Shown one piece after another: positions 55,582 through 63,592 of a stretch of DNA of 64,000 nucleotides. The position numbers and the translations under genes are program-made. How positions within the stretch are numbered: position 1 is the first letter of the stretch; every line of letters begins with the position of its first letter. Under the pieces are notes generated by a model. That model had not been told where the DNA came from. It saw only the letters and a list, made by a program, of their open reading frames with translations, and did no database searches. The DNA is taken from positions 288,840-352,839 of the forward strand of contig NZ_JAAVIY010000002.1 in NCBI RefSeq assembly GCF_014748335.1, written 5' to 3'. Source of the DNA: Flavobacterium selenitireducens (lineage in GTDB: Bacteria; Bacteroidota; Bacteroidia; Flavobacteriales; Flavobacteriaceae).

Positions 55582-56481
55582 TTATCGATTCGCCACGAAT
55601 TCCGTCAGTTCATCCGTACTCGAGCTATAGGTGAACACGTCGTTCACTTTGTAATAATTGTTCGGATCGGTGCAGAACGGGAAAGCGTGCTTGGCAAGGT
55701 TCAGTCGGTTGTCTTCGAACTTGAATTCTAAGCACATCTTGGCTACTTGGGCCGCGCTCATGCAGTTGTTCGAAACCATCTGTTTAGCCGTTTTAAGCCT
55801 CGTATCTTCGAAAGTCTGCTTGCGAAGGCTTGACAGCATATCGTCGAGCTGGCGGGGCGACATCGCATAGCCGTCGCGGCAGCCTCTTGGCCTCCTGCGA
55901 TCTTCCTCCGGAACAGACATTGTCGTCGTGGTGGTATGGCTGATGGTTTCGGTCATTTGAGGTTCCTGGATCGAAATATTGACGTTCATTCCGGGAGCGC
56001 TCATGCCCATAGATACGCCTCCAGCGGGTTGGGCGTTCGTAGTGGTCGTGGTCACGGTTTGGGTAACACGCGGTTGTGGCTGGCCGTAGTGCATTACGTA
56101 AAGACTTGGCGGAGGCGTGAAATCCGGTTCGATTTCCGCCATGCTGAAGAAATTCATCTTCATCTTTGACGGACTTTTCTTATCGCGCCTGATTTTGTAA
56201 GTAACGTCCATAAAGTGGTCGTCGACATCGGTAAGTGCGAGATTGTTTGTCGTGATTTCCTTTTTGGATTTGTCTTCGAAAATGATCTTGGCGCTGTAGT
56301 AAGGTTGTGGCAGGTCTTCAACGCGGAGGTTGGTTTGCGCCACATCATTGATTTTTTCACCGTTGAGGATCAGGAAAAACTTGTCGCCATCTTCAGAGAA
56401 AATCGTCAGGTGGCCGTAGTTTTGGGCATTTCCGATAAAAGACAAAAGGAGAAATAGGAGGGAAGTAAAACTCAATTTCAT
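55582..56481 (-). CDS. Secreted protein with C-terminal DUF4476 domain
   Basis: 299 residues with signal peptide MKLSFTSLLFLLLSFIGNAQ. An N-terminal beta-rich region (about 20-110) is followed by a low-complexity Thr/Gln/Pro segment (RVTQTVTTTTTNAQPAGG, ETISHTTTTTMSVPEEDRR) and a helical DUF4476 domain (about 205-295) with paired repeats (DTRLKTAKQMVSNNCMSAAQ and DNRLNLAKHAFPFCTDPNN). Function unknown; the domain is common in exported Bacteroidota proteins. Confidence 0.8.
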   Translation of the reverse strand: MKLSFTSLLFLLLSFIGNAQNYGHLTIFSEDGDKFFLILNGEKINDVAQTNLRVEDLPQPYYSAKIIFEDKSKKEITTNNLALTDVDDHFMDVTYKIRRDKKSPSKMKMNFFSMAEIEPDFTPPPSLYVMHYGQPQPRVTQTVTTTTTNAQPAGGVSMGMSAPGMNVNISIQEPQMTETISHTTTTTMSVPEEDRRRPRGCRDGYAMSPRQLDDMLSSLRKQTFEDTRLKTAKQMVSNNCMSAAQVAKMCLEFKFEDNRLNLAKHAFPFCTDPNNYYKVNDVFTYSSSTDELTEFVANR

Positions 56482-56556
56482 AAAGTTAGGGTTTGATTAG
56501 GTTTTGGCGATTACAAATCGGATGCCAAGATTAGCGATTTTCTGACAATCTGAAAC

Positions 56557-56586
56557 AAAAAAAATCCCGACTTTATTTAAATCGGG
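56557..56586 (-). terminator. Terminator of the 56613-57116 gene
   Basis: Minus-strand CCCGA/TCGGG stem (11-base loop) followed by eight consecutive T after one A. Confidence 0.75.
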
Positions 56587-56612
56587 TAATTTTAACTATT
56601 GTTTTACGGATT

Positions 56613-57116
56613 TTATTTATCGTGGTTATCGCGTAATTGGTTCAGTTTTTCGACAATTTCACGCGGCTTTCCCTCGAGAGGCGTCAGCAATAAGTTGATT
56701 TTGAGCGGTTGTCGGCCGTCTTGCGGTTTCGAGAACGGGCGCACTTTAATTTTTGAGGCGAGGCTTTCGTCCGACGACGTTCTGAGTGTGACTTCCGCGA
56801 AATGCTGGCTGCTGAAAATTGTACCTGCCTTTTTGTAAACGATGCTTTCAATTGCCGACCAATCGATCGGCTCCGTCAGGCTCATGCGTTCGTAAAGGCC
56901 ATTCCGATCGGCCGAAAGTTGCACGCGCCGATCGAAAACCTGCGATAGTCCCGCCAGTAAAGTGAAGCCGAAAAGCACCGCATTTACCCATCCGATCGCT
57001 TGCTTGCCGGACTCGCCCGACGCGATCAGGTAGACGCCCATCGCCAGTAAAAGCGACGATAAGATCACGAGTTTTAGCGCTTTGAACACCGACTTTTTGA
57101 GTTCCATTTTTTCCAT
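56613..57116 (-). CDS. Membrane protein of unknown function (167 aa)
   Basis: Two adjacent transmembrane helices (about 14-33 and 40-60) then a soluble domain with strands and a C-terminal amphipathic helix (PREIVEKLNQLRDNHDK). The layout resembles bacterial PH-like membrane proteins (STM3941 type), but no diagnostic motif is visible. ATGs at 57116 and 57107 are both possible starts. It lies 16 bases after the retropepsin-like gene on the same strand, so the two may be co-transcribed. Confidence 0.6.
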   Translation of the reverse strand: MEKMELKKSVFKALKLVILSSLLLAMGVYLIASGESGKQAIGWVNAVLFGFTLLAGLSQVFDRRVQLSADRNGLYERMSLTEPIDWSAIESIVYKKAGTIFSSQHFAEVTLRTSSDESLASKIKVRPFSKPQDGRQPLKINLLLTPLEGKPREIVEKLNQLRDNHDK

Positions 57117-57132
57117 GAGGCCAAAATAACGA

Positions 57133-57579
57133 TTATACGTGTTTTTTCAGGTAAAGCGTCTGGCTCGCGTAGTCGATGATCGCCTTGCCGTGGATCAGCA
57201 CGTCGGCGCCGATAATTCCCTGGACGCGCTTGGCCTTGTGTTGTTCGAGTGCCGTATTGACGTGGGACAGATCGAAAACCACAAGGTTGAAATCGTCATA
57301 CGTCCAACGCCCGATCTTGAGCAGGTTTTTGTGCGCCGCTTGCGTAAACATATCGATGGCGCCTGCTCCGGCGGCCTTGGTCTTGGAATTTTCGGTAATC
57401 AGTTTAAAAAGTTCGGTTTCCTCAAATCCGACGCAACTGTTGGAGGCGCCCGTGTCGAGGATAAAATCGCCTTTTACGCCGTTTATAGAGGCCGACAACA
57501 ACAAATGCTGTGTTTTGGAAATCTTGAATCTTATCTTCCGATAATGATCTTTGTCGAGAATCTCATCTATTTGATGCAT
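57133..57579 (-). CDS. Retropepsin-like aspartic protease family protein
   Basis: 148 residues starting MHQIDEILDKDHYRKIRF, no signal peptide. One DTGAS motif (FILDTGASNSCVGF) and the later GIIGADVLIHGKAIIDY, which is the hydrophobic-hydrophobic-Gly element of the retropepsin fold, so an active enzyme would be a homodimer. Cytoplasmic by lack of signal. Substrate unknown. The frame runs open to 57681, but that would overlap the divergent tatD start and promoter. Confidence 0.78.
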   Translation of the reverse strand: MHQIDEILDKDHYRKIRFKISKTQHLLLSASINGVKGDFILDTGASNSCVGFEETELFKLITENSKTKAAGAGAIDMFTQAAHKNLLKIGRWTYDDFNLVVFDLSHVNTALEQHKAKRVQGIIGADVLIHGKAIIDYASQTLYLKKHV

Positions 57580-57638
57580 AGGCCTGGCGTGAGCCCAAAT
57601 TAAGTGAATTCTGACGAAAACAAGTCTTAAGGACTTTG

Positions 57639-57646
57639 TAACTTTG
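57639..57646 (+). promoter_or_regulatory. -7 element of tatD
   Basis: TAACTTTG, exact TAnnTTTG match, 19 bases before the ATG at 57665; the in-frame start at 57644 would overlap it and is rejected. Confidence 0.6.
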
Positions 57647-57664
57647 CGTCCAATTGCGTTAAAA

Positions 57665-58435
57665 ATGATCTTTACCGACACCCATACCCATATTTACAGC
57701 GAAGAATTTGCCGATGACAAAGGCGCCATGATGCAACGCGCATTCGATGCCGGCGTGAGGCGACTGTTCGTTCCTTCGATAGATTCCACTTATACCGAAA
57801 AAATGTACGCGATGGAAGCCGATTATCCGGACAACGTTTTCCTGATGATGGGGCTGCATCCTGTTTACGTAAAGCCGGAAACCTGGGAAGCGGAACTTGC
57901 GTTTGTCGAGGCAGAATTGGAAAGGCGCAAATTTTATGCGATCGGAGAAATCGGAATCGACCTATATTGGGATAAATCGACGTTGGGCATACAGCAACAG
58001 GCGTTTGTGAGGCAGATCCGCCTGGCCAAAAAATACCAACTTCCGATCAACATCCACGGACGCGAATCGTTCGACGAGATTTTCGAGATTCTCGAAAGCG
58101 AGAAAGCTGACGATCTTTTCGGGATTTTCCACTGCTTTACCGGCGACCAGGCTCAGGCCGAACGCGCCATTTCGCTTGGGATGAAACTCGGGATCGGTGG
58201 CGTGGCGACGTTCAAGAACGGGAAAATCGACCAATTCCTGGCTGAAATCCCAATTGAAAACATCGTGCTGGAAACCGACGCGCCTTATTTGGCTCCGGTT
58301 CCGTTCAGGGGAAAAAGAAACGAAAGCGCTTATATCCTGAATGTGGCGCGAAAGCTGTCCGAGCTTTACAATCTCCCGATCGATGCGATTGCGCGAATCA
58401 CTACGGAAAATTCAAAAAACGTATACGGCATTTAA
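57665..58435 (+). CDS. tatD: TatD-family metal-dependent hydrolase (DNase)
   Basis: 256 residues, TIM barrel. Metal ligands: DTHTHIY near the start, GEIGIDLYWD, INIHGRESF, FHCFTGD and ETDAPYLAP, all intact. TatD proteins act as 3'-5' exonucleases in DNA repair and quality control. Preceded by a good -7 box; the acyltransferase gene follows 58 bases later. Confidence 0.9.
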   Translation: MIFTDTHTHIYSEEFADDKGAMMQRAFDAGVRRLFVPSIDSTYTEKMYAMEADYPDNVFLMMGLHPVYVKPETWEAELAFVEAELERRKFYAIGEIGIDLYWDKSTLGIQQQAFVRQIRLAKKYQLPINIHGRESFDEIFEILESEKADDLFGIFHCFTGDQAQAERAISLGMKLGIGGVATFKNGKIDQFLAEIPIENIVLETDAPYLAPVPFRGKRNESAYILNVARKLSELYNLPIDAIARITTENSKNVYGI

Positions 58436-58493
58436 GTAAAACCTAACAAAACTTCGAATTAATTTTCGTTTTTTTGCATGTAAACAAGCGCCA

Positions 58494-59630
58494 ATGCCAA
58501 AATTTGATGCTATCCGGCCTTTTTATGACGCCGAAGTAAATGCCGCCCTGAAATCGGTTGCGAACCATCCGATGATGAAGGCGCTTATGAATTTCACCTT
58601 TCCCGACCAACCCGAAGAAATTTGGATGTCGCAACTTGAGCACACCCATTCGATACGCGATTTCCAGTGCAATTTTGTTTACCATTCGATCCAACAAGTT
58701 CTCGAACGCAGTTCCGAAGGCATTACCACAAGCGGATTTGAAAAACTCGATCCCAACACGGCTTACCTGTTCATCTCCAACCACCGCGATATTATCCTGG
58801 ACACTTCGTTGCTCAATTGTGCTTTGTTCGAACACGGCCTGATCATGACGGCCTCGGCAATTGGGGACAACCTCGTCCAGAAAGCGTTTCTCCAGGTGCT
58901 GTCGCGTTTGAATCGCAATTTTTTGGTACAGCGCAATTTGCCGCCGCGGGAGTTGCTGATGGCTTCGAAAAATCTGTCGGAATACATACAACGCTTGCTG
59001 AGGCGCGAAAACCGCTCGGTTTGGATCGCCCAACGCGAAGGCAGAACCAAGGACGGAAACGACCAGACGCAACAAGGTGTGCTGAAGATGTTGGCGATGG
59101 GATCGAATGAGGAAAACTTGATGGATTATTTCAAAAAAGTCAGGATCGTCCCGATATCGATTTCGTACGAATATGATCCTACCGATGCCCTGAAAATGCC
59201 AAGATTGCTCGCGGAGGCCAACAACGAGAAATACATCAAGGAGAAGAACGAAGATTTCCTGACGCTGCTTTCGGGTATAATGGGCCAGAAGAAGCGCATC
59301 CATATTCACGTAGGCGATGTGTTGATGTCCGAAATCGACGCGATCAAATCTGAATTCGACAACACCCAAAAGCAAATCCAGGCGCTGACGCAGGTTATCG
59401 ATTCCGCCGTGATCGACGGTTATAAATTGTGGCCGACGAATTTCATTGCCTACGACCTGCTGCACAAAACCGATACGTATACCGACCGCTATACCGAAAA
59501 GGAAAAGGAGCTGTTCGAACGCCGTCTTGAGATCAGGATAGATGAGGACAATCCGGTGCTTCTCGAAGGATTCTTGGCTATGTACGCCAACCCGGTCGTG
59601 AACAAACTCAAATATGCCGATGCCGTCTAA
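58494..59630 (+). CDS. Glycerol-3-phosphate / lysophosphatidate acyltransferase-like protein
   Basis: 378 residues. ISNHRDIILD is a block I acyltransferase motif (His-Asp pair with one residue more than the usual HX4D spacing), and IAQREGRTKDG corresponds to block III (EGTR-like). VRIVPISISYEYDP matches block IV. There is no strong transmembrane helix, so it is probably membrane-peripheral. Likely role: acylation in phospholipid or lipid A-related synthesis, not resolved further. Its 3' end overlaps ansA by 17 (or 11) bases. Confidence 0.82.
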   Translation: MPKFDAIRPFYDAEVNAALKSVANHPMMKALMNFTFPDQPEEIWMSQLEHTHSIRDFQCNFVYHSIQQVLERSSEGITTSGFEKLDPNTAYLFISNHRDIILDTSLLNCALFEHGLIMTASAIGDNLVQKAFLQVLSRLNRNFLVQRNLPPRELLMASKNLSEYIQRLLRRENRSVWIAQREGRTKDGNDQTQQGVLKMLAMGSNEENLMDYFKKVRIVPISISYEYDPTDALKMPRLLAEANNEKYIKEKNEDFLTLLSGIMGQKKRIHIHVGDVLMSEIDAIKSEFDNTQKQIQALTQVIDSAVIDGYKLWPTNFIAYDLLHKTDTYTDRYTEKEKELFERRLEIRIDEDNPVLLEGFLAMYANPVVNKLKYADAV

Positions 59631-60657
59631 GCCTAAAATCCTGTTGATTTACACAGGCGGTACGATTGGAATGGTCAAGGATTTCAAGACCGGCGCACTC
59701 AAGGCATTCAACTTTTCCAAACTTTTGCAGAAGATTCCCGAACTCAAATTGCTCGATTGCGATATCGAGACGTTTTCGTTCGACAAGCCTATCGATTCCT
59801 CAAATATGAATCCGGATAAGTGGATCAAGATGGTCGACATCATCGAAAGCCATTACGATTCCTGCGACGGATTCGTGATTTTGCACGGGTCGGATACGAT
59901 GAGCTATTCGGCTTCGGCCATCAGTTTTATGCTCGAGCATTTAAGCAAGCCCGTTATCTTTACGGGTTCCCAGCTTCCGATAGGCGACCTTCGTACCGAT
60001 GCCAAAGAAAACCTGATTACGGCCATCCAGATCGCTTCATTGCGCGAACAGGACAAACCCTTGATCTCTGAAGTTTGCCTCTATTTCGAATACAAACTTT
60101 ATCGCGGCAACCGCACGACGAAGATCAACGCGGAACATTTCAACGCGTTTACCTCACCCAATTACCAACCGCTTGCCGAATCCGGCGTTCACCTGAAAGT
60201 CGACCGGGACGCGGCTTTTCCGCTCAACGGTACCAAAAAATTGCGTATTCACCGCCACATGGATGACGATGTGGTCGTGCTCAAGATATTTCCGGGTATT
60301 AATCCCGAGGTGCTTTCGGCGATTTTAAACATTCCCAACCTAAAAGGCCTCGTGCTCGAAACGTATGGGTCCGGCAATGCGCCTACCGAAAAGTGGTTCG
60401 TTTCGGCATTGCAGAAAGCGATTAAAAACGGACTCCACATCATCAACGTGACCCAATGCGCCGGCGGAAGCGTCAGCATGGGGCAATATGAAACCAGTAC
60501 ACAGCTCAAGAAAATCGGCGTGATTTCGGGAAAAGACATGACAACGGAGGCGGCCATCACCAAATTAATGTATCTGCTTGGGCAAAAAATAGCCCCGGAT
60601 TCGTTTCGCGATGCGTTCGAAAAATCGATACGGGGAGAAATGTCGCAGGCGAAGTAG
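59614..60657 (+). CDS. ansA: Type I L-asparaginase
   Basis: Hydrolyses asparagine to aspartate and ammonia in the cytoplasm (no signal peptide). 347 residues with both threonine sites: IYTGGTIGMVKD (first Thr) and FVILHGSDTMSYSASAISFM (second Thr, followed by the Asp of the relay), and a conserved Lys in GDLRTDAKENLI. The ATG at 59614 overlaps the upstream gene; a second ATG at 59620 is equally possible. Coupled translation with the acyltransferase gene is likely. Confidence 0.92.
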   Translation: MPMPSKPKILLIYTGGTIGMVKDFKTGALKAFNFSKLLQKIPELKLLDCDIETFSFDKPIDSSNMNPDKWIKMVDIIESHYDSCDGFVILHGSDTMSYSASAISFMLEHLSKPVIFTGSQLPIGDLRTDAKENLITAIQIASLREQDKPLISEVCLYFEYKLYRGNRTTKINAEHFNAFTSPNYQPLAESGVHLKVDRDAAFPLNGTKKLRIHRHMDDDVVVLKIFPGINPEVLSAILNIPNLKGLVLETYGSGNAPTEKWFVSALQKAIKNGLHIINVTQCAGGSVSMGQYETSTQLKKIGVISGKDMTTEAAITKLMYLLGQKIAPDSFRDAFEKSIRGEMSQAK

Positions 60658-60782
60658 TTTTTTACCTATTCGGAAGCAGGCAAATCCACCGAAAATTCCA
60701 ATTCGCTTTGTTTCATTTTACAAAACCGGGACTTAATAGTAGCGCGAACCAAAAAAAATGTGTTTCTTTGCACTCGCAAATT

Positions 60783-60869
60783 AGAGAGGTGTCCGAGTGG
60801 TTGAAGGAGCAAGCCTGGAAAGTTTGTATGTGGGCAACTGCATCGTGGGTTCGAATCCCATCCTCTCTG
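60783..60869 (+). tRNA. tRNA-Ser (GGA)
   Basis: 87-base class II tRNA: acceptor stem AGAGAGG/CCTCTCT, D arm GTCCGAGTGGTTGAAGGAGC, anticodon loop CTGGAAA (GGA, reading UCC/UCU), long variable arm (about GTATGTGGGCAACTGCAT) and T arm GTGGGTTCGAATCCCAT. CCA is not encoded. Discriminator G, as for other serine tRNAs. Confidence 0.95.
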
Positions 60870-60998
60870 CGTTCGGAATGCGCTTTCCATTGGAAAGCGC
60901 ATTTTTTGTTTCTGCCGGCGTCGAAAGGCTTTCGCCTTTCGTAAGTTGGCAGAAACAAAAAATGCAAGCCGCCTTTTCCGGCGGCGCATTCCGAAACG
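60866..60998. repeat. Large inverted repeat behind tRNA-Ser
   Basis: The tRNA 3' flank (GCGTTCGGAATGCGC, later GCATTTTTTGTTTCTGCC) recurs inverted as GGCAGAAACAAAAAATGC and GCGCATTCCGAAACG within the first tandem unit. The inner part differs between arms: the tRNA terminator on the left, a GCCGCC/GGCGGC hairpin on the right. Confidence 0.85.
60877..60907 (+). terminator. Terminator of tRNA-Ser
   Basis: AATGCGCTTTCC/GGAAAGCGCATT, a 12-bp perfect stem with a three-base loop, then T run, starting 8 bases after the tRNA. Confidence 0.92.
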
Positions 60999-61375
60999 AC
61001 AGATTCCCTCTACGGGATCACCTCAGGTAATCCCATCAGCAATGGCTTTTCGCCTTTCGTAAGTTGGCAGAAACAAAAAATGCAAGCCGTCTTTACCGGC
61101 GGCGCATTCCGAAACGACAGATTCCCTCTACGGGATCACCTCAGGTAATCCCATCAGCAATGGCTTTTCGCCTTTCGTAAGTTGGCAGAAACAAAAAATG
61201 CAAACCGCCTTTTCCGGCGGCGCATTCCGAAACGACAGATTCCCTCTACGGGATCACCTCAGGTAATCCCATCGCAATGGCTTTTCGCCTTTCGTAAGTT
61301 GGCAGAAGCAAAAAATGCAAGCCGCCTTTTCCGGCGGCGCATTCCGAAACGACAGATTCCCTTGATATCGCCTCA
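60925..61375. repeat. 118-bp tandem repeat, about four copies
   Basis: The anchor CGCCTTTCGTAAGTTGGCAG starts at 60933, 61051, 61169 and 61286 (spacings 118, 118, 117). Each unit holds hairpins GCCGCC-TTTTCC-GGCGGC and GGGAT...ATCCC. Copies are nearly identical except the last, which diverges after 61362. A degraded copy is traceable around 61430-61530. Read on the minus strand each unit ends in a terminator-like hairpin with a T run. Confidence 0.95.
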
Positions 61376-61950
61376 AATAATTCTGATTAGTTGAATCCAT
61401 CGGAAGCAAAATCGCGTGCCGACTTAAAGCGGCGAAGGTTAATGACACATTCCTTCTGGGAACATTGCCGATAATCCATCAGTTAAAAAAAAACTCTAGC
61501 CGTCTTTACCGCCGCTTCTCTCCGTACAGTCGTCCAAGTGACAACTCAAAAAAGCCTTACAAAAATTCTGTTACACAAAAATTTGCAACAGGAAATTTGA
61601 AACAAAATGCTGAGGTTTTGTATTCCGCGCGCATTACGTCATGTATGAAATCATTTTAGAACGGAAACTGTCAGATGGCGTCCCATCCAAAATCTAATGA
61701 AAATGCAAAAAATGGGGGAAACTTCGTCCTTGCCCCGAAAGTAGCCCGAGACCACAACACTCCTGACTCGTTAAGCCGAAAACCTCGCAATCGTTACCCT
61801 TGGAAAAGAAAAAACGCAAATGAACACGACTGTAGTTTGTTCATCGCCCAACCTTTTTCGGCAATAGCTAAAATTGCCATACAAAAGTTCCAAAACTGTA
61901 AGCTACGTGAAAAATTAGAAGTAGTTTAGACGATTATAAAAACACTATCA
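61376..61950. other. Intergenic region with no recognised gene
   Basis: Starts with decayed tandem-repeat sequence (to about 61530). Beyond that I see no supported ORF. A palindrome GGCAAT-N7-ATTGCC (61860-61878) lies about 70 bases before rsbR, and TAGTTTAG near 61922 is one base off the -7 consensus. Confidence 0.45.
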
Positions 61951-62811
61951 ATGAGCACTATCCAAGCATTGCAGTCCAATTCGAAATTAATTACAGAAAA
62001 GTGGCTGCTTTTACAAGCAAGTGAAGAGGGAGATTTTGCAGATGCACAAACCGAAGAACAAAAAGCCGAGGCTGCCGAACTCGTAACGAGCCTGGTAAAA
62101 TCCTTGACGGAAAATTCAATTGACGATCCGGATTCGGACGCTTTCAGCAAAGTAAAAGAAAACGTGGGAATCCTGTCGTTATCGCGCGCGAGACAAGGTT
62201 ATTCTCCTCGCGAGACGGCAACGTTTATCTTGCGTCTCAAGGAAGCGATGCTCGAAGTCTTGTCGTCCGAAATTACCGACGCAAAACAATTATACGCCGA
62301 CAGTCTTAAAATAAGCAAGATTCTCGACAACATCATGATCAATTCGTTTGAATCGTTCATAAAAGGACGCGAGGACATCATCATGCGCCAAACCGATGAA
62401 ATAACCGAAATCTCTACGCCGGTAATCCGGGTTTGGGACGGCGTGTTGGCCTTGCCGATCATCGGGACGCTTGACAGTTCGCGCACCCAGGTCGTCATGG
62501 AAAGCCTGCTCCAACAAATCGTCGAGAGCGAAAGTTCGATCGCGATTTTGGACATATCCGGCGTTCCTGCGGTAGATACGTTGGTTGCGCAGCATTTGAT
62601 CAAAACGGTAAGCGCGACGAGATTGATGGGCGCCGAGTGCATCATCAGCGGTATTCGCCCTGAAATCGCCCAAACGATCGTCCACCTCGGGATCGACCTT
62701 TCCGGCATCATCACCAAGGCTACGCTTGCGAGTGCGTTGAGGACTTCGTTTGACATGCTTCGTTACGACGTGGTAAAAAAATCCGAGAGAAAACTAGCAA
62801 CCGGTGCCTAA
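61951..62811 (+). CDS. rsbR: RsbR-type stressosome protein (sensor domain + STAS)
   Basis: 286 residues. The N-terminal helical domain (about 1-155, LITEKWLLLQASEEGDF) resembles the RsbRD-type sensor rather than the globin-like RsbRA one. The STAS domain (about 160-275) keeps both phospho-threonine sites known from Bacillus RsbR: GTLDSSRTQ and GVPAVDTLVAQH, and IRPEIAQTIVHLGIDLSGI follows. With RsbS it would build the stressosome that holds the RsbT kinase until stress. The rsbS ATG follows its stop codon without a gap. Confidence 0.9.
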   Translation: MSTIQALQSNSKLITEKWLLLQASEEGDFADAQTEEQKAEAAELVTSLVKSLTENSIDDPDSDAFSKVKENVGILSLSRARQGYSPRETATFILRLKEAMLEVLSSEITDAKQLYADSLKISKILDNIMINSFESFIKGREDIIMRQTDEITEISTPVIRVWDGVLALPIIGTLDSSRTQVVMESLLQQIVESESSIAILDISGVPAVDTLVAQHLIKTVSATRLMGAECIISGIRPEIAQTIVHLGIDLSGIITKATLASALRTSFDMLRYDVVKKSERKLATGA

Positions 62812-63204
62812 ATGGAAAAGATTCCGATATTAAAGTTTGGCGAGTTCCTGCTCGTCACGATTCAAGTCGACCTGTACGACCAACTCGCCGAAAACCTTGA
62901 AGCCGACCTTATCAATCTCGTCCGCAAGCACCACTCCCGCGGTGTGCTTATCGACATTTCGGCGGTTTCGATCATCGATTCCTTTATGGGCCGCATCCTG
63001 GTCAATATCGCCAAAATGTCGAAAATAATGGATGCCGAAACCGTCGTTACCGGAATGCAGCCTGCCGTGGCCATTACCCTAATCGAACTCGGTTTGCACT
63101 TTGAAGGAGTGTACAATGCACTCAATATTGAAAAGGGCATGGAATTGCTTCGCTCAAAAATCTACAACCTTGACGAAGACCATGACATTTACAGTTCAGA
63201 ATAG
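62812..63204 (+). CDS. rsbS: RsbS-type stressosome scaffold (STAS)
   Basis: 130 residues, a single STAS domain starting MEKIPILKFGEFLLVTIQVD. The phospho-serine site of RsbS is present in VSIIDSFMGRIL. It would bind RsbT until phosphorylated by it. The C-terminal 15 residues (NLDEDHDIYSSE) extend past the usual end, and the gene overlaps rsbT by 23 bases. Confidence 0.9.
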   Translation: MEKIPILKFGEFLLVTIQVDLYDQLAENLEADLINLVRKHHSRGVLIDISAVSIIDSFMGRILVNIAKMSKIMDAETVVTGMQPAVAITLIELGLHFEGVYNALNIEKGMELLRSKIYNLDEDHDIYSSE

Positions 63205-63592
63205 GGAGGAGATTGCCGTAACGATCGAAAAAGACGCCATATTTTTTCGCAATGCGGTCAAGACGTATGCGACAAAGATATCCATGGGCCTGCTTTATCA
63301 GACCAAGATCATCACCGCGGCGAGCGAAATCGTCCGGAACCTGCTCAAATACGGTGGAGGCGGCAAAGCGATGATAGAAACGGTCACCGACGGGCGCAAG
63401 GTTGGTATCCGGCTAACGTTTAAGGATTCCGGGCCCGGCATACCGGATCTGGACAAGGCAATGAGCGATGGTTTTTCGACTGGAAAGAGTTTGGGATTAG
63501 GATTGCCCGGTGCAAAACGACTTGTCGACCAATTCGATATCCGTTCGACGGTCGGAGTGGGAACCACAGTTACCCTTTTGAAATGGAAGTGA
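63182..63592 (+). CDS. rsbT: RsbT-type serine/threonine kinase (switch protein)
   Basis: 136 residues of the GHKL ATPase family: N box ASEIVRNLLKYGGGG, G1 KDSGPGIPD, G2 SLGLGLPGAKRLVDQF. Phosphorylates RsbR and RsbS and, when released, activates a downstream partner. The ATG at 63182 (MTFTVQNREEIAVTIEKD) fits the family; an in-frame start at 63101 lies deep in rsbS and is rejected. The stop overlaps the next gene by 10 bases. Confidence 0.9.
   Translation: MTFTVQNREEIAVTIEKDAIFFRNAVKTYATKISMGLLYQTKIITAASEIVRNLLKYGGGGKAMIETVTDGRKVGIRLTFKDSGPGIPDLDKAMSDGFSTGKSLGLGLPGAKRLVDQFDIRSTVGVGTTVTLLKWK

Noticed and set aside
58443..59465. 340-codon open frame antisense to the acyltransferase gene
   Set aside because: Same cause: the plus-strand gene has clear acyltransferase motifs and the reverse frame has none.
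60797..61394. Several 60-100 codon frames across tRNA-Ser and the tandem repeats
   Set aside because: They translate the tRNA and the 118-bp units, repeat the same peptide and lack starts or signals.
61675..61929. 84-codon frame before rsbR
   Set aside because: Low-complexity basic sequence without motif, start context or signal; it also crosses the palindrome and likely promoter of rsbR.
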